Positions 42,658 to 52,261 of a stretch of 64,000 bases of DNA are shown here, in pieces (the stretch's first letter is position 1; each line of letters starts with the position of its first letter). The notes beneath the pieces were generated by a model, which had not been told where the DNA came from, did not search any database, and worked only from the letters and a program-made list of their open reading frames with translations. The DNA is from Bacillota bacterium (GTDB lineage Bacteria; Bacillota; Clostridia; Acetivibrionales; JANLFN01), in NCBI GenBank assembly GCA_023421675.1, contig JAEZTC010000009.1, positions 55,874 through 119,873 of the forward strand. The letters are read 5' to 3'. The position numbers and the translations under genes are program-made.

Positions 42658-44205
42658 TTAGATAATGCTTTTTATGGCATATGGAATCTCATTAAGGATA
42701 TCACCGGCAGTCAGCCCGTGTTCTCCTATAATTTTAGCCTGTATATCCCCTGCAAGTCCATGTAAATATACACCAGCCAAAGCTGCATCCAAAGCCCTGG
42801 AACCCTGTGCCATTAAACCTGCAATCAAGCCAGTCAGCACATCTCCAGCACCTGCTGTAGCCATTCCCGGGTTGCCTGTAGTATTTATGTATATAATACC
42901 ATCAGGAGATGCTACCACCGTTGCAGCACCTTTGAGCACAGTTACAGTATTCCATTTACATGCAAATTCTCTTGCAATTTCTATTCTATTATTCTGTACT
43001 TGGTCGATTGTTATACCTGCAAGCCTTGCCATCTCACCAGGGTGGGGAGTTATTACGGCAGGTGCTTTCAATTTCTTTAAAACCGAAATATCCTTTGCAA
43101 CAGCATTAAGTCCATCTGCATCGATTACAACAGGTTTATCAATATATTCTATGATACTGTGAACAAATTTAACAGTGTCTTCGTTCAAAGACATACCAGG
43201 GCCCAAAGCCACTGTATTGCAGCTATCAATTTTGGTTTTAATGACTTCCAAGCAGCCCGGCAAGAAATGACCCTTTTCTTCATCTTCAAAAGGAAGAATA
43301 ATCGGCTCATGAAACATTGTACTGCAAACAGTCGCAAGGCTCTTTGGAACACCCAGGTAAACCAATCCGGCACCTGATTTCAAAGCTGCACCTGCAGCCA
43401 TACAGCCTGCGCCCGTCATCCCTGTTGAACAGCCTATTACAAGTACCCTGCCATAGCTGCCTTTATTTGAATCTTTCTTTCTGTCTGGAATATGCGATGA
43501 CACATAGTCTTCATCTATAGTATTAACATTTATATTCATGCGTTCCGAAACATTTGCAGGTATTCCTATATCGGCAAGTATAATTTCACCGCAGTATCCC
43601 TTCCCCGGGTATACCGCCATACCTGTTTTCAGCAGCCCAAATGTCACTGTTTTATCCGCTTTTATACACATACCTGGAACCTTGCCTGTATCGCTGTCCA
43701 GACCTGACGGAACATCGATAGCTATGACAGGACGTCCGCTTTTATTAATAATTTCAATGAGGCTTAGTGCCAAACCTCTTGTCTCACCCTTTATTCCTGT
43801 TCCCAGCATTCCATCAACAATTATATCTTCATCAATAAGTTCTGCTTCTACCTCATTATTCCTGCTGTCATCCTTTATTTCAATACATTCAACTCCGGTG
43901 TTGATCATTGCTTTATAATTAATTCCGGAATCTCCGGTTAGTTGGGTTGTATCTGCATAGGTATATACTTTAACTTTTGAGCCCTTATTAAAAAGATGCC
44001 TTGCAACAGCAAACGCATCTCCGCCATTATTACCTTTCCCTGCAAATACAGCTATTCGCTTGCCCTTAAGGCTAATCAGGGTTTTCTCAATTTCCATGAC
44101 CACCCTTAAGGCTGCATTCTCCATCAGTACAATTCCAGGAATCCCAGTTTCATTAATGGTTCTGGCATCTATCTCACGCATCTGGGCTGATGTTGCAAGT
44201 TTCAT
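42658..44205 (-). CDS. nnr: Bifunctional NAD(P)H-hydrate epimerase and dehydratase
   Basis: 515 residues. It repairs hydrated NADH and NADPH. The N-terminal YjeF epimerase domain (1-215) has FAGKGNNGGDAFAVARHLF and the DGMLGTGIKG block. The C-terminal ADP-dependent dehydratase (ribokinase-like, 230-515) has ALGPGMS, VITPHPGEMARLAG and NPGMATAGAGDVLTGLIAG with the catalytic Asp. A GGAGG site precedes the ATG. Clostridial neighbours often include alr, as here. Confidence 0.96.
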   Translation of the reverse strand: MKLATSAQMREIDARTINETGIPGIVLMENAALRVVMEIEKTLISLKGKRIAVFAGKGNNGGDAFAVARHLFNKGSKVKVYTYADTTQLTGDSGINYKAMINTGVECIEIKDDSRNNEVEAELIDEDIIVDGMLGTGIKGETRGLALSLIEIINKSGRPVIAIDVPSGLDSDTGKVPGMCIKADKTVTFGLLKTGMAVYPGKGYCGEIILADIGIPANVSERMNINVNTIDEDYVSSHIPDRKKDSNKGSYGRVLVIGCSTGMTGAGCMAAGAALKSGAGLVYLGVPKSLATVCSTMFHEPIILPFEDEEKGHFLPGCLEVIKTKIDSCNTVALGPGMSLNEDTVKFVHSIIEYIDKPVVIDADGLNAVAKDISVLKKLKAPAVITPHPGEMARLAGITIDQVQNNRIEIAREFACKWNTVTVLKGAATVVASPDGIIYINTTGNPGMATAGAGDVLTGLIAGLMAQGSRALDAALAGVYLHGLAGDIQAKIIGEHGLTAGDILNEIPYAIKSII

Positions 44206-44264
44206 TTAAGCCTCCATTTTATATCAGTTCTAGTAATAAAGTAAAACCATCATGAGTAATTAAT

Positions 44265-44882
44265 TTACCCGAAAAACTCTTTGTCGAGCTTCTCAAGTTC
44301 TTCTGCCCCCAGGAGGTCATGGAAATAGCTATATATATCGGTATCATCCTGGGAGAGCGACTCTTTCTCGTCTATATGTTCCTTAAGACTTTGTCTTTCC
44401 TGCTCAATAATCCTTTCCAGTTCTTCCACCCTTTTTTGATTGGTTCTTATTTTAAAATATACTAAATTTACTGTATTTTCAAGGAGTCTTAAGTTTGCTT
44501 CCTTAAGCTTGCCAGGCATGTCATCCAATTCTTCCTCAATTTTTGCCAATCTCTCATTTATCCTCTTTATTTCTTTCTCGCACTCCTGCATTTCGCTTTT
44601 CGCGCTTTCATTTCCATGGTCAAAAACTTCGGTAGTAAGCTCAAGAATCCTATCCATACAAACCTTTTTATGAGCTGAAATCTCCTTTGATTCAGCACTT
44701 ATACGAGCCTGATCCTTTAGCAGTTCCTTTAGACTTTCTTCACATTTTATAATTTCCGGTGATTTGTCAGCAGCTCCGAATAGGCTATTCCAGCGCTCAT
44801 CAAGTATAAGAATAGATATATCGTTTTTCCTCAAAACCTTGGTATCGAATTTTTTCTTTTTCTTTTTAAGAAATCCGAACAT
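44265..44882 (-). CDS. Coiled-coil protein of unknown function
   Basis: 205 residues. A very basic start (MFGFLKKKKKKFDTKVL) precedes a segment ISILILDERWNSLF, and then about 130 residues of heptad-like charged helices (about 45-175) predicted to form a coiled coil. The end is acidic (HDLLGAEELEKLDKEFFG). The lysine run could bind membrane phospholipid or nucleic acid. I recognise no family. It sits between nnr and the DUF5693 gene in the same direction. Confidence 0.7.
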   Translation of the reverse strand: MFGFLKKKKKKFDTKVLRKNDISILILDERWNSLFGAADKSPEIIKCEESLKELLKDQARISAESKEISAHKKVCMDRILELTTEVFDHGNESAKSEMQECEKEIKRINERLAKIEEELDDMPGKLKEANLRLLENTVNLVYFKIRTNQKRVEELERIIEQERQSLKEHIDEKESLSQDDTDIYSYFHDLLGAEELEKLDKEFFG

Positions 44883-45007
44883 GGCGGCACCCCGATCTAA
44901 AAGCGCACCAGTAATTCGCGGTGCATTAGTTTAAATTAAATACAAATTTCTACATTTAATTTATCGGCAAAAATTTTATAATTAACAAGTATTAGAAATT
45001 TTAGTTT

Positions 45008-46702
45008 TTAATTTCGCTTTTCGGAATTAAACTTTTGAAAAATTACTAAAACAATACACATGACACATCCAACCACCAAACCTATAAGCATACCATAAAG
45101 ACCCCGAAAAAAAGATATATCAACAGGTGTATAGGAATGACAAAAGCTGTTTGTAAGCGATACTCCCGAAACGGCTGCTGCAATAACGAGTGGTAAAAGA
45201 ATAAGCTTATTGCTATATTTTTTTACACATAAAACAAGCAATATAAAAGCAGGGTATCCAACCAGAATTTCCTTAAACCTTGGCCTTACCATCATGAACT
45301 GCTCCAGGGCCTCCCTTAAATGTATTTCCAGTTTTGAAGCTCCTGTCCCCAAGCCATTTCCGCTTCTGCCCAGATAATAATAAAAGATAAACAGTGTAGA
45401 AGCAATTAATAGAACCTTAACCGCAATTCCGTGGTTTGAATTAAACTGCCTAGCATCTGATACAATGTTTTTAAAGTGTTTGAAGTATGAGCAATAAGCT
45501 GCAAATGCGGCCAAAAGAGGAACAGAGTATGCAACAGCAACTCCCGGACCGGGAAAGCCTGATAAGCCCATTATGTAACGGATACCCAAAAACGATGCAA
45601 TTATAAGGCATGCACCGGCTGCATTTATAATGAGAAAAACTATAAGACTTGTAAGCAGGCGAAGTGAAAATTTCTTACCCAAGCATGTCTTTAATAGTTT
45701 TACCATGACTGTTATAGCCAGGGACGGGAATACCAATGCTGCAAGAAAAGCTGTCAGGCCTCCAGCATCGGATTTCAGCAGGAAAACCGGTATTCCAATT
45801 GTTAATAGAATTATAAATAGTGCTGCAAATAAGCCTTTTGCCTTAGGCTCTAAAAGATAAAGAACAAGCAGAAATAATGCAGCCATTATTCCAAAGGGTA
45901 TTGAAATACTTCCAAGAGGTGATGTCTCAACAGTAAGCTTTTCAATATCTGAACCAACCTCATAGCCATGTGAAGAAATATATCTTTTCAATCTTAATAC
46001 TGCATTCAGGGTTTCTTTAAGACTGGAACCTTCAGAAGTAAGGGGTCTTAAGTAAACAAATCTTATATTTCTATCCACAATCGCCCTGAGATATCTTAAA
46101 TACAATTCATCTGAATTAAGTAATTTAAGGTCTTTATCAGGCACTTGGTATATCCTGCCTATAGAATAACCGGTTTTCGCAATTACGCCCTCAAGATTAC
46201 CCTGTCCTGTAATTCCTGGTCCTGCAGCTGCTTCAAACACTCCCACTACAATGTGATTTTGGTTTATTATATCTGAAAGACCTTCATAATATGAAAGGCT
46301 CTTTTTATAAGAGCCATCAAGGAATAAATATCTAATGTTAAATTGTTGAATCAGTTTACTTAACAGTGACAAATCACTGTTTGTCCCGTCGTTAGCTGCC
46401 GTGAGATAGGGTATGAGCTTAAACCCATTACCTGAAAGGACGGCAAACATATCGGTACTCTTAACGTCAAGGGGTGTTTTCATTATTAAGCTGTAAATTC
46501 CATTATCTTTGAATAAATTCAATACGTCCTGTTGGGTCAAACCTGCTTGACCAGCCTGCTTAGCGAATTCTTCATAGTCAGCAGCAATTATTACATTTTT
46601 ATTTTTCTGTTCTACCAAAACCCTGTTGTATATCCCGGGAAATAGTGACAAAGTGCATATCAGAAGACATACCCAGGAGATATATTTCAAAGTCCTATTC
46701 AA
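45008..46702 (-). CDS. DUF5693 family polytopic membrane protein
   Basis: 564 residues. One membrane helix near the start is followed by an extracytoplasmic domain of about 220 residues (NVIIAADYEEFAKQAG...YLFLDGSYKKSLSYYEGLSDIINQNHIVVGVFE, recalling a barrel-like hydrolase fold). Then come at least ten membrane helices. I recognise this as DUF5693, which in Firmicutes sits beside csaB and polymer genes. The TTG at 46702 is seven bases after AAGGAG and overlaps the ligase gene by eight bases; the longer frame has no site. It probably takes part in export, ligation or modification of the wall polymer. Confidence 0.8.
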   Translation of the reverse strand: MNRTLKYISWVCLLICTLSLFPGIYNRVLVEQKNKNVIIAADYEEFAKQAGQAGLTQQDVLNLFKDNGIYSLIMKTPLDVKSTDMFAVLSGNGFKLIPYLTAANDGTNSDLSLLSKLIQQFNIRYLFLDGSYKKSLSYYEGLSDIINQNHIVVGVFEAAAGPGITGQGNLEGVIAKTGYSIGRIYQVPDKDLKLLNSDELYLRYLRAIVDRNIRFVYLRPLTSEGSSLKETLNAVLRLKRYISSHGYEVGSDIEKLTVETSPLGSISIPFGIMAALFLLVLYLLEPKAKGLFAALFIILLTIGIPVFLLKSDAGGLTAFLAALVFPSLAITVMVKLLKTCLGKKFSLRLLTSLIVFLIINAAGACLIIASFLGIRYIMGLSGFPGPGVAVAYSVPLLAAFAAYCSYFKHFKNIVSDARQFNSNHGIAVKVLLIASTLFIFYYYLGRSGNGLGTGASKLEIHLREALEQFMMVRPRFKEILVGYPAFILLVLCVKKYSNKLILLPLVIAAAVSGVSLTNSFCHSYTPVDISFFRGLYGMLIGLVVGCVMCIVLVIFQKFNSEKRN

Positions 46703-48230
46703 CTTTTGTCTCCTTATGGGTTTTAAGCATTCCGAGTGCTGCGAGAATAATTCCAACAACAGCCCAGAAAATAATCATTACTCTCGGATAGAACCATATA
46801 TATTCTACGAATCCAATCAATAGAGCGCCTGCAATACCTGCAACTCCAGCGACAAGAATATTCTTCAACATTTTATCTGCTTCACCGAATATTGCCTTTA
46901 TACTTTTCTTTATCATCCTGAGCATAAACCATACGAACGATAAAAGGCCAAAGATACCCATCTGAATCCACAATTCAAGATATACATTATGTGCATGGGC
47001 TATTACTCCCGTACCCGTGAATTTATAGTACCTGTTAAACAGTCTGGCGAAAACTTCGTTTCCAAGCCCGCCCCCCGTTAACCAAAAATCACTTATTATG
47101 GGCGTTACCGATTTATAAATCAGTAATCGATACTGAGACGATTTATCTGCACTAAAATTGGTAAGAGTCATAATCCTGTCTGTAATCTGTGCTGGAAGCA
47201 GCGGGAAGCATGCAATTCCTAGTAATATGAAAACAGGAATAAGCTTTCTGTTTTTGAACAATATAATTATAAATATTGAGAAAACCAAAGCAAGCCACGC
47301 TGCTCTAGTACCGGTCAGGAATAATGCAATTACCGGCGGAACAGCCATAACTATAAACAGAAGCTTCCTTAACAATGTCTTTGCATTTAATACCGAACTA
47401 AAGAAAAACGGCAGTGTAATTATAAGAAATATTGCATAGTTATTTGGATTAAAGAATGTAGACGGCATTCTCCTAAGCCCGTAAGACATTGTGATATCAG
47501 TATACTCCAGGCTTACCTTTACACTATTGGTTACATACTGCCATACTGAAAAGAGTCCTGTAATTGTTACACCCACCAGCATCAATCCTATTAAAAGGTT
47601 CAGATCAGATGGTGTTTTTACTGAGCTCATGATTAAAAGTACTATAAGAAAACATGTAACATAGAATATAAAACCTTTAAGGCTTTGTGAAGGTGATATG
47701 GAGAATACCTCTGCTATAATTACCATAACCATAAAAATAGCAAGTACAAAATCGATATTGCTTACCTTAAACCTTTCATTTCTAAGGCATATTCCTATAA
47801 AATACAACACAGTTAAAGCCAGTATAACAATAGAACTATATTGATCATGCCAGCTTTCATGCTTTATGATTACCATTAACAGCAGGAATGAACCTATTAG
47901 AATCTGGAACTTACCAGTTAAATACTTCACCAGCCTTAAAATAAGACTTGCCCCGAATAGATTCTCAAACCTGAGGCATATCTTACTTCCCAATACAACA
48001 AAACCATTTATTACAAGGTTCATTGCCTTGTAAAATACACTTTCGGTCCACGTTTTTGAGAAGTAATCATCTCTTTTTATAAAGTTCCATACAGCACTAC
48101 CGCTGAAAAGCATCTTAAAAAAACGCCCTATTTTATCAGCTATCCTTGAAATAAAACTGTTATAATAAAAATCTCTGATTTTCTTTATAATTATATAAAG
48201 GAAGTTCAAAAAAACACTATCGTAATACAA
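46695..48230 (-). CDS. O-antigen ligase/Wzy-like membrane protein
   Basis: 511 residues with about twelve membrane helices. The WaaL/Wzy region includes LFLTGTRAAWLALVFSIFIIIL and the large external loop ending in IAHAHNVYLELWIQMGIFGLLSF; the AHN.YLE histidine block is the family hallmark. Such proteins polymerise lipid-linked repeat units or ligate the finished chain. The TTG start lies nine bases after AAGGGG, and the gene is six bases after the DUF4330 gene. It fits a polymerase or ligase role in the secondary wall polymer locus. Confidence 0.85.
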   Translation of the reverse strand: MYYDSVFLNFLYIIIKKIRDFYYNSFISRIADKIGRFFKMLFSGSAVWNFIKRDDYFSKTWTESVFYKAMNLVINGFVVLGSKICLRFENLFGASLILRLVKYLTGKFQILIGSFLLLMVIIKHESWHDQYSSIVILALTVLYFIGICLRNERFKVSNIDFVLAIFMVMVIIAEVFSISPSQSLKGFIFYVTCFLIVLLIMSSVKTPSDLNLLIGLMLVGVTITGLFSVWQYVTNSVKVSLEYTDITMSYGLRRMPSTFFNPNNYAIFLIITLPFFFSSVLNAKTLLRKLLFIVMAVPPVIALFLTGTRAAWLALVFSIFIIILFKNRKLIPVFILLGIACFPLLPAQITDRIMTLTNFSADKSSQYRLLIYKSVTPIISDFWLTGGGLGNEVFARLFNRYYKFTGTGVIAHAHNVYLELWIQMGIFGLLSFVWFMLRMIKKSIKAIFGEADKMLKNILVAGVAGIAGALLIGFVEYIWFYPRVMIIFWAVVGIILAALGMLKTHKETKVE

Positions 48231-48236
48231 AATTTA

Positions 48237-48734
48237 TTACCCCTTTTTACCGACATCACTTACTTTAGCTTTTTCAAACTGGACTTTACCGAGTTTTACA
48301 TTATAATTCTGACCTATAAGGTAATCATTTCCCGATATTGTTAATCCGTTGCCTCCCAGGGTTCCTTTTCCTTCAACTGTAACCTTAAGTGATACATAAC
48401 CTTCTTTTGATGCTTTTACAAGCTTGCCGTCTGAGGTTGGGCTAAAAGCTACGGATGGAGCCGTTTCAACCTTTGTAACTTTTCCTATTGTGGTACTCTG
48501 CACAAAATCAACTACATTGTCCCCTACATTAATACCCTTTGCTGTAAAGTCATTTGCTTCTTCCACATAAAAAGTCATTTGTACATCCTGAGCTTTGTTG
48601 AAAACCGTACTGGTTGTGCCTGATTTAACAAACTTGTATCCTACAAACGCAACTGCCAGCACAACAACCAACACAATTATTATGTCAATAATACTTATTT
48701 TCCCGAACAATTTTCCCTTTTTATCAATTATCAT
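48237..48734 (-). CDS. DUF4330 family membrane-anchored protein
   Basis: 165 residues. A short cytoplasmic start (MIIDKKGKLFGKISIIDI) leads into one membrane helix (about 16-34) and an external beta-rich domain (MTFYVEEANDFTAKGINVGDNVVDFVQSTTIGKVTKVE). This is the DUF4330 layout. The family has no established function but is regularly found beside O-antigen ligase and DUF5693 genes. The six-base gap to the ligase gene suggests they act together, possibly as ligase and accessory subunit. Confidence 0.8.
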   Translation of the reverse strand: MIIDKKGKLFGKISIIDIIIVLVVVLAVAFVGYKFVKSGTTSTVFNKAQDVQMTFYVEEANDFTAKGINVGDNVVDFVQSTTIGKVTKVETAPSVAFSPTSDGKLVKASKEGYVSLKVTVEGKGTLGGNGLTISGNDYLIGQNYNVKLGKVQFEKAKVSDVGKKG

Positions 48735-48783
48735 TTTTTACACACCTTTCAAGTCTTTTAGCTTTATTTTAAGAAGGCTTGGA

Positions 48784-49887
48784 TTATCCCTCACCTTTAT
48801 ATAGATTATAAGTTTCCCTGACAGTATTATCAAGATTGAACTTTTCATAAGCAATTTTATAAGCATTATTTTTAAGCCGCTGATACAGGTTTTTATCCTT
48901 CATTACATTTAATATGCTTTCAGCAAGTTTCTGCCTGTCACCGTAATCAACCAGGATTCCACAGTCGTTATCAGCATTTATTACCTCCGAGGTTCCTCCA
49001 ACATCAGTAGAGATGACCGGAAGACTGCACGCCAGCGCTTCAATTATGGACATGCTCAATGCCTCTGTTTTAGATGGTGAAACATAAAGATCACTACCAT
49101 AAAGAATATTTTTAATATCCTTACGAAAGCCTGTGAAAATTATCTTATCAGCAACTCCAAGACTTTCTGCCAGCTTTTTGCATTGCTCAAGCAATTCCCC
49201 ATCACCTGCAAGTATCACCTTGTATTTAATGTTCTGTCCCTGTGTAATCAAATCAAGCTCCTTTATGGATTCTATAAAGAAGGCCTGACCCTTTAACTCG
49301 TTAAACCGTCCGGTAGTTGTCATTACAAATTCGTCTTGTGCGATACCAAACTCCTCTCTTATAGTGGATTGAATTTCTTCACTCCAGTAAGATACATTAA
49401 CTCCATTATGTATAACCTTTATTTTATCCTGCTTTAGTCCTTCTTCAAGCATCTGTTCACGTCCTGCATAGCAAACTGCTATCATTTTGTACTCCCGTGA
49501 AGAAACCAGTCTGTTTGTAAACTTCAGAGCAGCGCTTTTGGGTACTACAACATGGCTCGTGTATATTAGACGGGCTTTATTACCCATAAGTTTCGATAAT
49601 GCAGCTATGTACCTCTCTCTTATAAAGTGAGTTTGAATTGTATCTATAGACAGCTCTTTACAAAGCTTCGCAACTTTTCTTGCTGCCGATAGGTCATACG
49701 GACTTTTCATAGGAATTTCAAAGGCTTCTATCTCCAGTTCCTTAACCTTTTCCGGCATTGGAAGCCTTTCGGAATATGCTATGTAAAACTTGCATTCCTT
49801 ATTATGAAGCATGGTTGCCAGAGTTGCCACATAGCTTTCGTAGCCGCCCTGTCCCCAATTGTAAACCAATTGCAGAACCTTTAACAT
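48784..49887 (-). CDS. Glycosyltransferase family 4
   Basis: 367 residues. The GT-B fold is shown by VYNWGQGGYESYVATLA at the start, the central SYWSEEIQSTIREEF linker, AGDGELLEQCKKLAESLG and the donor-site block SPSKTEALSMSIIEALACSLPVISTDVGGTSEVI with the E-x7-E pattern. It is cytosolic and adds a sugar from a nucleotide donor to a lipid-linked intermediate. It starts on the last base of the acetyltransferase gene. It belongs to the wall polymer operon. Confidence 0.9.
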   Translation of the reverse strand: MLKVLQLVYNWGQGGYESYVATLATMLHNKECKFYIAYSERLPMPEKVKELEIEAFEIPMKSPYDLSAARKVAKLCKELSIDTIQTHFIRERYIAALSKLMGNKARLIYTSHVVVPKSAALKFTNRLVSSREYKMIAVCYAGREQMLEEGLKQDKIKVIHNGVNVSYWSEEIQSTIREEFGIAQDEFVMTTTGRFNELKGQAFFIESIKELDLITQGQNIKYKVILAGDGELLEQCKKLAESLGVADKIIFTGFRKDIKNILYGSDLYVSPSKTEALSMSIIEALACSLPVISTDVGGTSEVINADNDCGILVDYGDRQKLAESILNVMKDKNLYQRLKNNAYKIAYEKFNLDNTVRETYNLYKGEG

Positions 49888-50438
49888 TACAGCTTTGTCT
49901 CTCCTTTATCTTTACCTTCTCTATATTTAAGCACTTTTGCGGGGTTGCCCGCAGCAATTGCATATGGCGGCACATCCTTTGTAACAACCGATGCTGCACC
50001 GATAACAGCACCTTCACCAATCTTAACACCGGGGAGGATTATTACCCTTGATGCTATCCAGACATCATCACCTATTTCTACAGCCTTCGGCTCAGAGTCG
50101 CCCTGCTTTATCATAGGTATATCAACTCTTGAAAAATTATGGTTCCGGGTATAGATCATTACTTCAGGTCCCATCATTACATTGCTTCCAATCTTAAGAG
50201 GTCCGGAAACCTTACAGTCCAGCCCTATTCCCGAAAAATCACCTATTTCAATATTATCTCCATTTCCGAAAAAAACACCATGTTCGATGTTTATGGATTT
50301 TCCCGTCTGGCTGAAAATCCTCCTGCAAAGAAATCCTCTTATATGTTTGGCGCCAAGGCTGTAAGGCCTGTCCGATCCCGGAAGGTGACGACCCACTATG
50401 TAATAAAGCATCAGACATATATTCTTTCCTATTCTCAT
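49887..50438 (-). CDS. Hexapeptide-repeat acyltransferase
   Basis: 183 residues with a left-handed beta helix of isoleucine/valine-led hexapeptides (IEIGDFSGIGLDCKVSGPLKIGSNV; VEIGDDVWIASRVIILPGVKIGEGAVIGAASVVTKDVPPYAIAAGNPAKVLK). The catalytic histidine is probably in YTRNHNFSR. The family is serine/maltose O-acetyltransferase-like and uses acetyl-CoA. It overlaps the flippase stop by four bases and the GT4 start by one, so it most likely acetylates a sugar of the polymer. Confidence 0.9.
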   Translation of the reverse strand: MRIGKNICLMLYYIVGRHLPGSDRPYSLGAKHIRGFLCRRIFSQTGKSINIEHGVFFGNGDNIEIGDFSGIGLDCKVSGPLKIGSNVMMGPEVMIYTRNHNFSRVDIPMIKQGDSEPKAVEIGDDVWIASRVIILPGVKIGEGAVIGAASVVTKDVPPYAIAAGNPAKVLKYREGKDKGETKL

Positions 50439-52012
50439 ATATCCTCCTGCTTGTCCCCGGTTTGTGCCGGTTTTTTTACTAATCTTCTTTTTACTGAATT
50501 GAGCATAGCGTAAGCTTCTTCAACCTTTAAGATATATGTACAGACGAAGTACACAGTACCTCCGACAGCAACCGGAACAAAAAGCTTTATTCCCTTTTCA
50601 ATGATATTTCCACCCAGACTTATTCCGCCTAATAGATGATTTATACATATTACTGCTGCAAACATTACAGCACTTGATGTAAGTATTTTTACAATTGTAA
50701 TTAATAAACTGTTTATATTAAAAGTCTTTACTTTTTTCTTCATCATTAACATGATAATGACCGCACCAGTTATGGCTGAAATCGAGTATGCCAGAGGGAT
50801 ACCCAGTACTCCCATCACCTGAATAAGTATCAGGCTTGCACCTATATTTACAGCCATTATTATAACACCGTTAACAGCAGGTCTTACAGTATCTTTAAGC
50901 GAATAAAAGGCCCTGTCCATAACCTCTTTGATCCCTATGCCCAATACACTGAAGGCATACAAAGCAAGTATGTCGCTGGAAAGCGATATATTGTCGGGAG
51001 TGATTTTATTACCCCATCCCATAAGGAAGCTCATCAGCTGGTACCTTACTCCTATAAAGCCCGCAGCAGCAGGTATAAGGAAAAACACAACTGATTTTAA
51101 AGCCTTTTGAAGGTGCGTATTAAAGCCATCCATTTCACCTCGTGCAGCCATCATGGTCAGCTTGGGATAAATAACTGCGGTCAGCGAATAGACAAGCGCA
51201 AGTATCGAGTAAAGTACTGTATACTGTACAAAATACATAATTGTTACAGTGTTCTTGAAGTTTGCAGTAACGGTTATATTAAAGAAAAGATTTATCTGGT
51301 ATGCCGACGTTCCTATTAACACTGGCGGTATAAGCTTTAAAGCCTTTTTTACATCTTCATCCCTGAAATTGAAAGATGGTTTAAACCTGTATTCGGTTTT
51401 ATAAAGCGGCGGAATAAGTACAATCGCCTGAAACGCAAGGCCAATGAATGTTGCAATCAAAAGTCCGGTAACCCCGAATTTGTTTCCTGCTATAAACACA
51501 TATAAAATTACAATCAAACTGCTTGGTATACTTACTGCCGCCGGAGCCGCAAACTTTCCGAGAGATTGGAGCAGACCCTGGAAAATATAATTAAGAGCAT
51601 AAAAAATCATGACGGGGAACATTATGCATAATGCCAGCACAGCAAAGCCATAACCGTCTGTTTTAAACTTTGTAAGGCTGATTATAAGCGGAGATATTGC
51701 CATTCCTATACCTGATAATATAATTGTAGCAATTACTGAGAGACTGGTTATATTGTTAGCAAATTTAAATGCCCGTTCCTTTTCATTTGTACCCAAAAAG
51801 CCTGCAAAAGTTGGAATTACAGCAATTGTAATTGCAGTTCCAAGGATTGTGAATATGGTATTTGGCAAAGTTATTGCGTAATTATAGATATTTATTTCGG
51901 TGCTTTCAACACCAAAGAAATTGGTATAAACCATTGTCATTATAAAAGCCATAAACCTTGAAAAAAGCATTATGACCATTACAAGTCCAACGGTTTTCGC
52001 AGTGCTTTTCAT
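50435..52012 (-). CDS. MurJ/Wzx-like lipid-linked oligosaccharide flippase
   Basis: 525 residues with 14 predicted membrane helices of the MOP superfamily. The start (TAKTVGLVMVIMLFSRFMAFIMTMVYTNFFG) and block NTIFTILGTAITIAVIPTFAGFLGTNEKERAF resemble MurJ/MviN. It would turn lipid-linked polymer units, or lipid II, to the outer face of the membrane. Its place in a polymer operon favours the first. A second MOP protein (SpoVB-like) lies at 56.1 kb. Upstream is a 190-base fold-back element. Confidence 0.85.
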   Translation of the reverse strand: MKSTAKTVGLVMVIMLFSRFMAFIMTMVYTNFFGVESTEINIYNYAITLPNTIFTILGTAITIAVIPTFAGFLGTNEKERAFKFANNITSLSVIATIILSGIGMAISPLIISLTKFKTDGYGFAVLALCIMFPVMIFYALNYIFQGLLQSLGKFAAPAAVSIPSSLIVILYVFIAGNKFGVTGLLIATFIGLAFQAIVLIPPLYKTEYRFKPSFNFRDEDVKKALKLIPPVLIGTSAYQINLFFNITVTANFKNTVTIMYFVQYTVLYSILALVYSLTAVIYPKLTMMAARGEMDGFNTHLQKALKSVVFFLIPAAAGFIGVRYQLMSFLMGWGNKITPDNISLSSDILALYAFSVLGIGIKEVMDRAFYSLKDTVRPAVNGVIIMAVNIGASLILIQVMGVLGIPLAYSISAITGAVIIMLMMKKKVKTFNINSLLITIVKILTSSAVMFAAVICINHLLGGISLGGNIIEKGIKLFVPVAVGGTVYFVCTYILKVEEAYAMLNSVKRRLVKKPAQTGDKQEDI

Positions 52013-52054
52013 GTATTAAAGTTCTCCTCAAAATTTCTATATAACATTCATGCT

Positions 52055-52256
52055 CTAAGCTGGTTTAATTTTGTTTTAAGACATATGTGGAGGGAGTCTG
52101 TTAATCCAAGCGAGGACAGCAAATTCACTGTTTGAGGCTAATAATTTCATGAAATTAATTCAGTATTATTTGCCGAGTTTGAATTTGCCCGAAGCTGAAT
52201 TTACAGACTCTAAACCTCGTAACATCCGCTCTTAAAATAAAATTAAACCAACTCAA
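52055..52256. repeat. Large imperfect palindrome (fold-back element)
   Basis: The whole flippase-acetyltransferase gap folds back on itself. Outer arms 52062-52081 and 52230-52249 match over 20 bases with one G:T pair. Further in, GAGTCTGT (52094-52101) pairs with ACAGACTC (52203-52210), and CAAATTCA (near 52120) with TGAATTTG (near 52180). It ends in an AT-rich tip with the palindrome TTTCATGAAA (near 52145). It has no coding potential. It could be a MITE-like insertion or a structured leader between the two genes. Confidence 0.8.
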
Positions 52257-52261
52257 GCACT

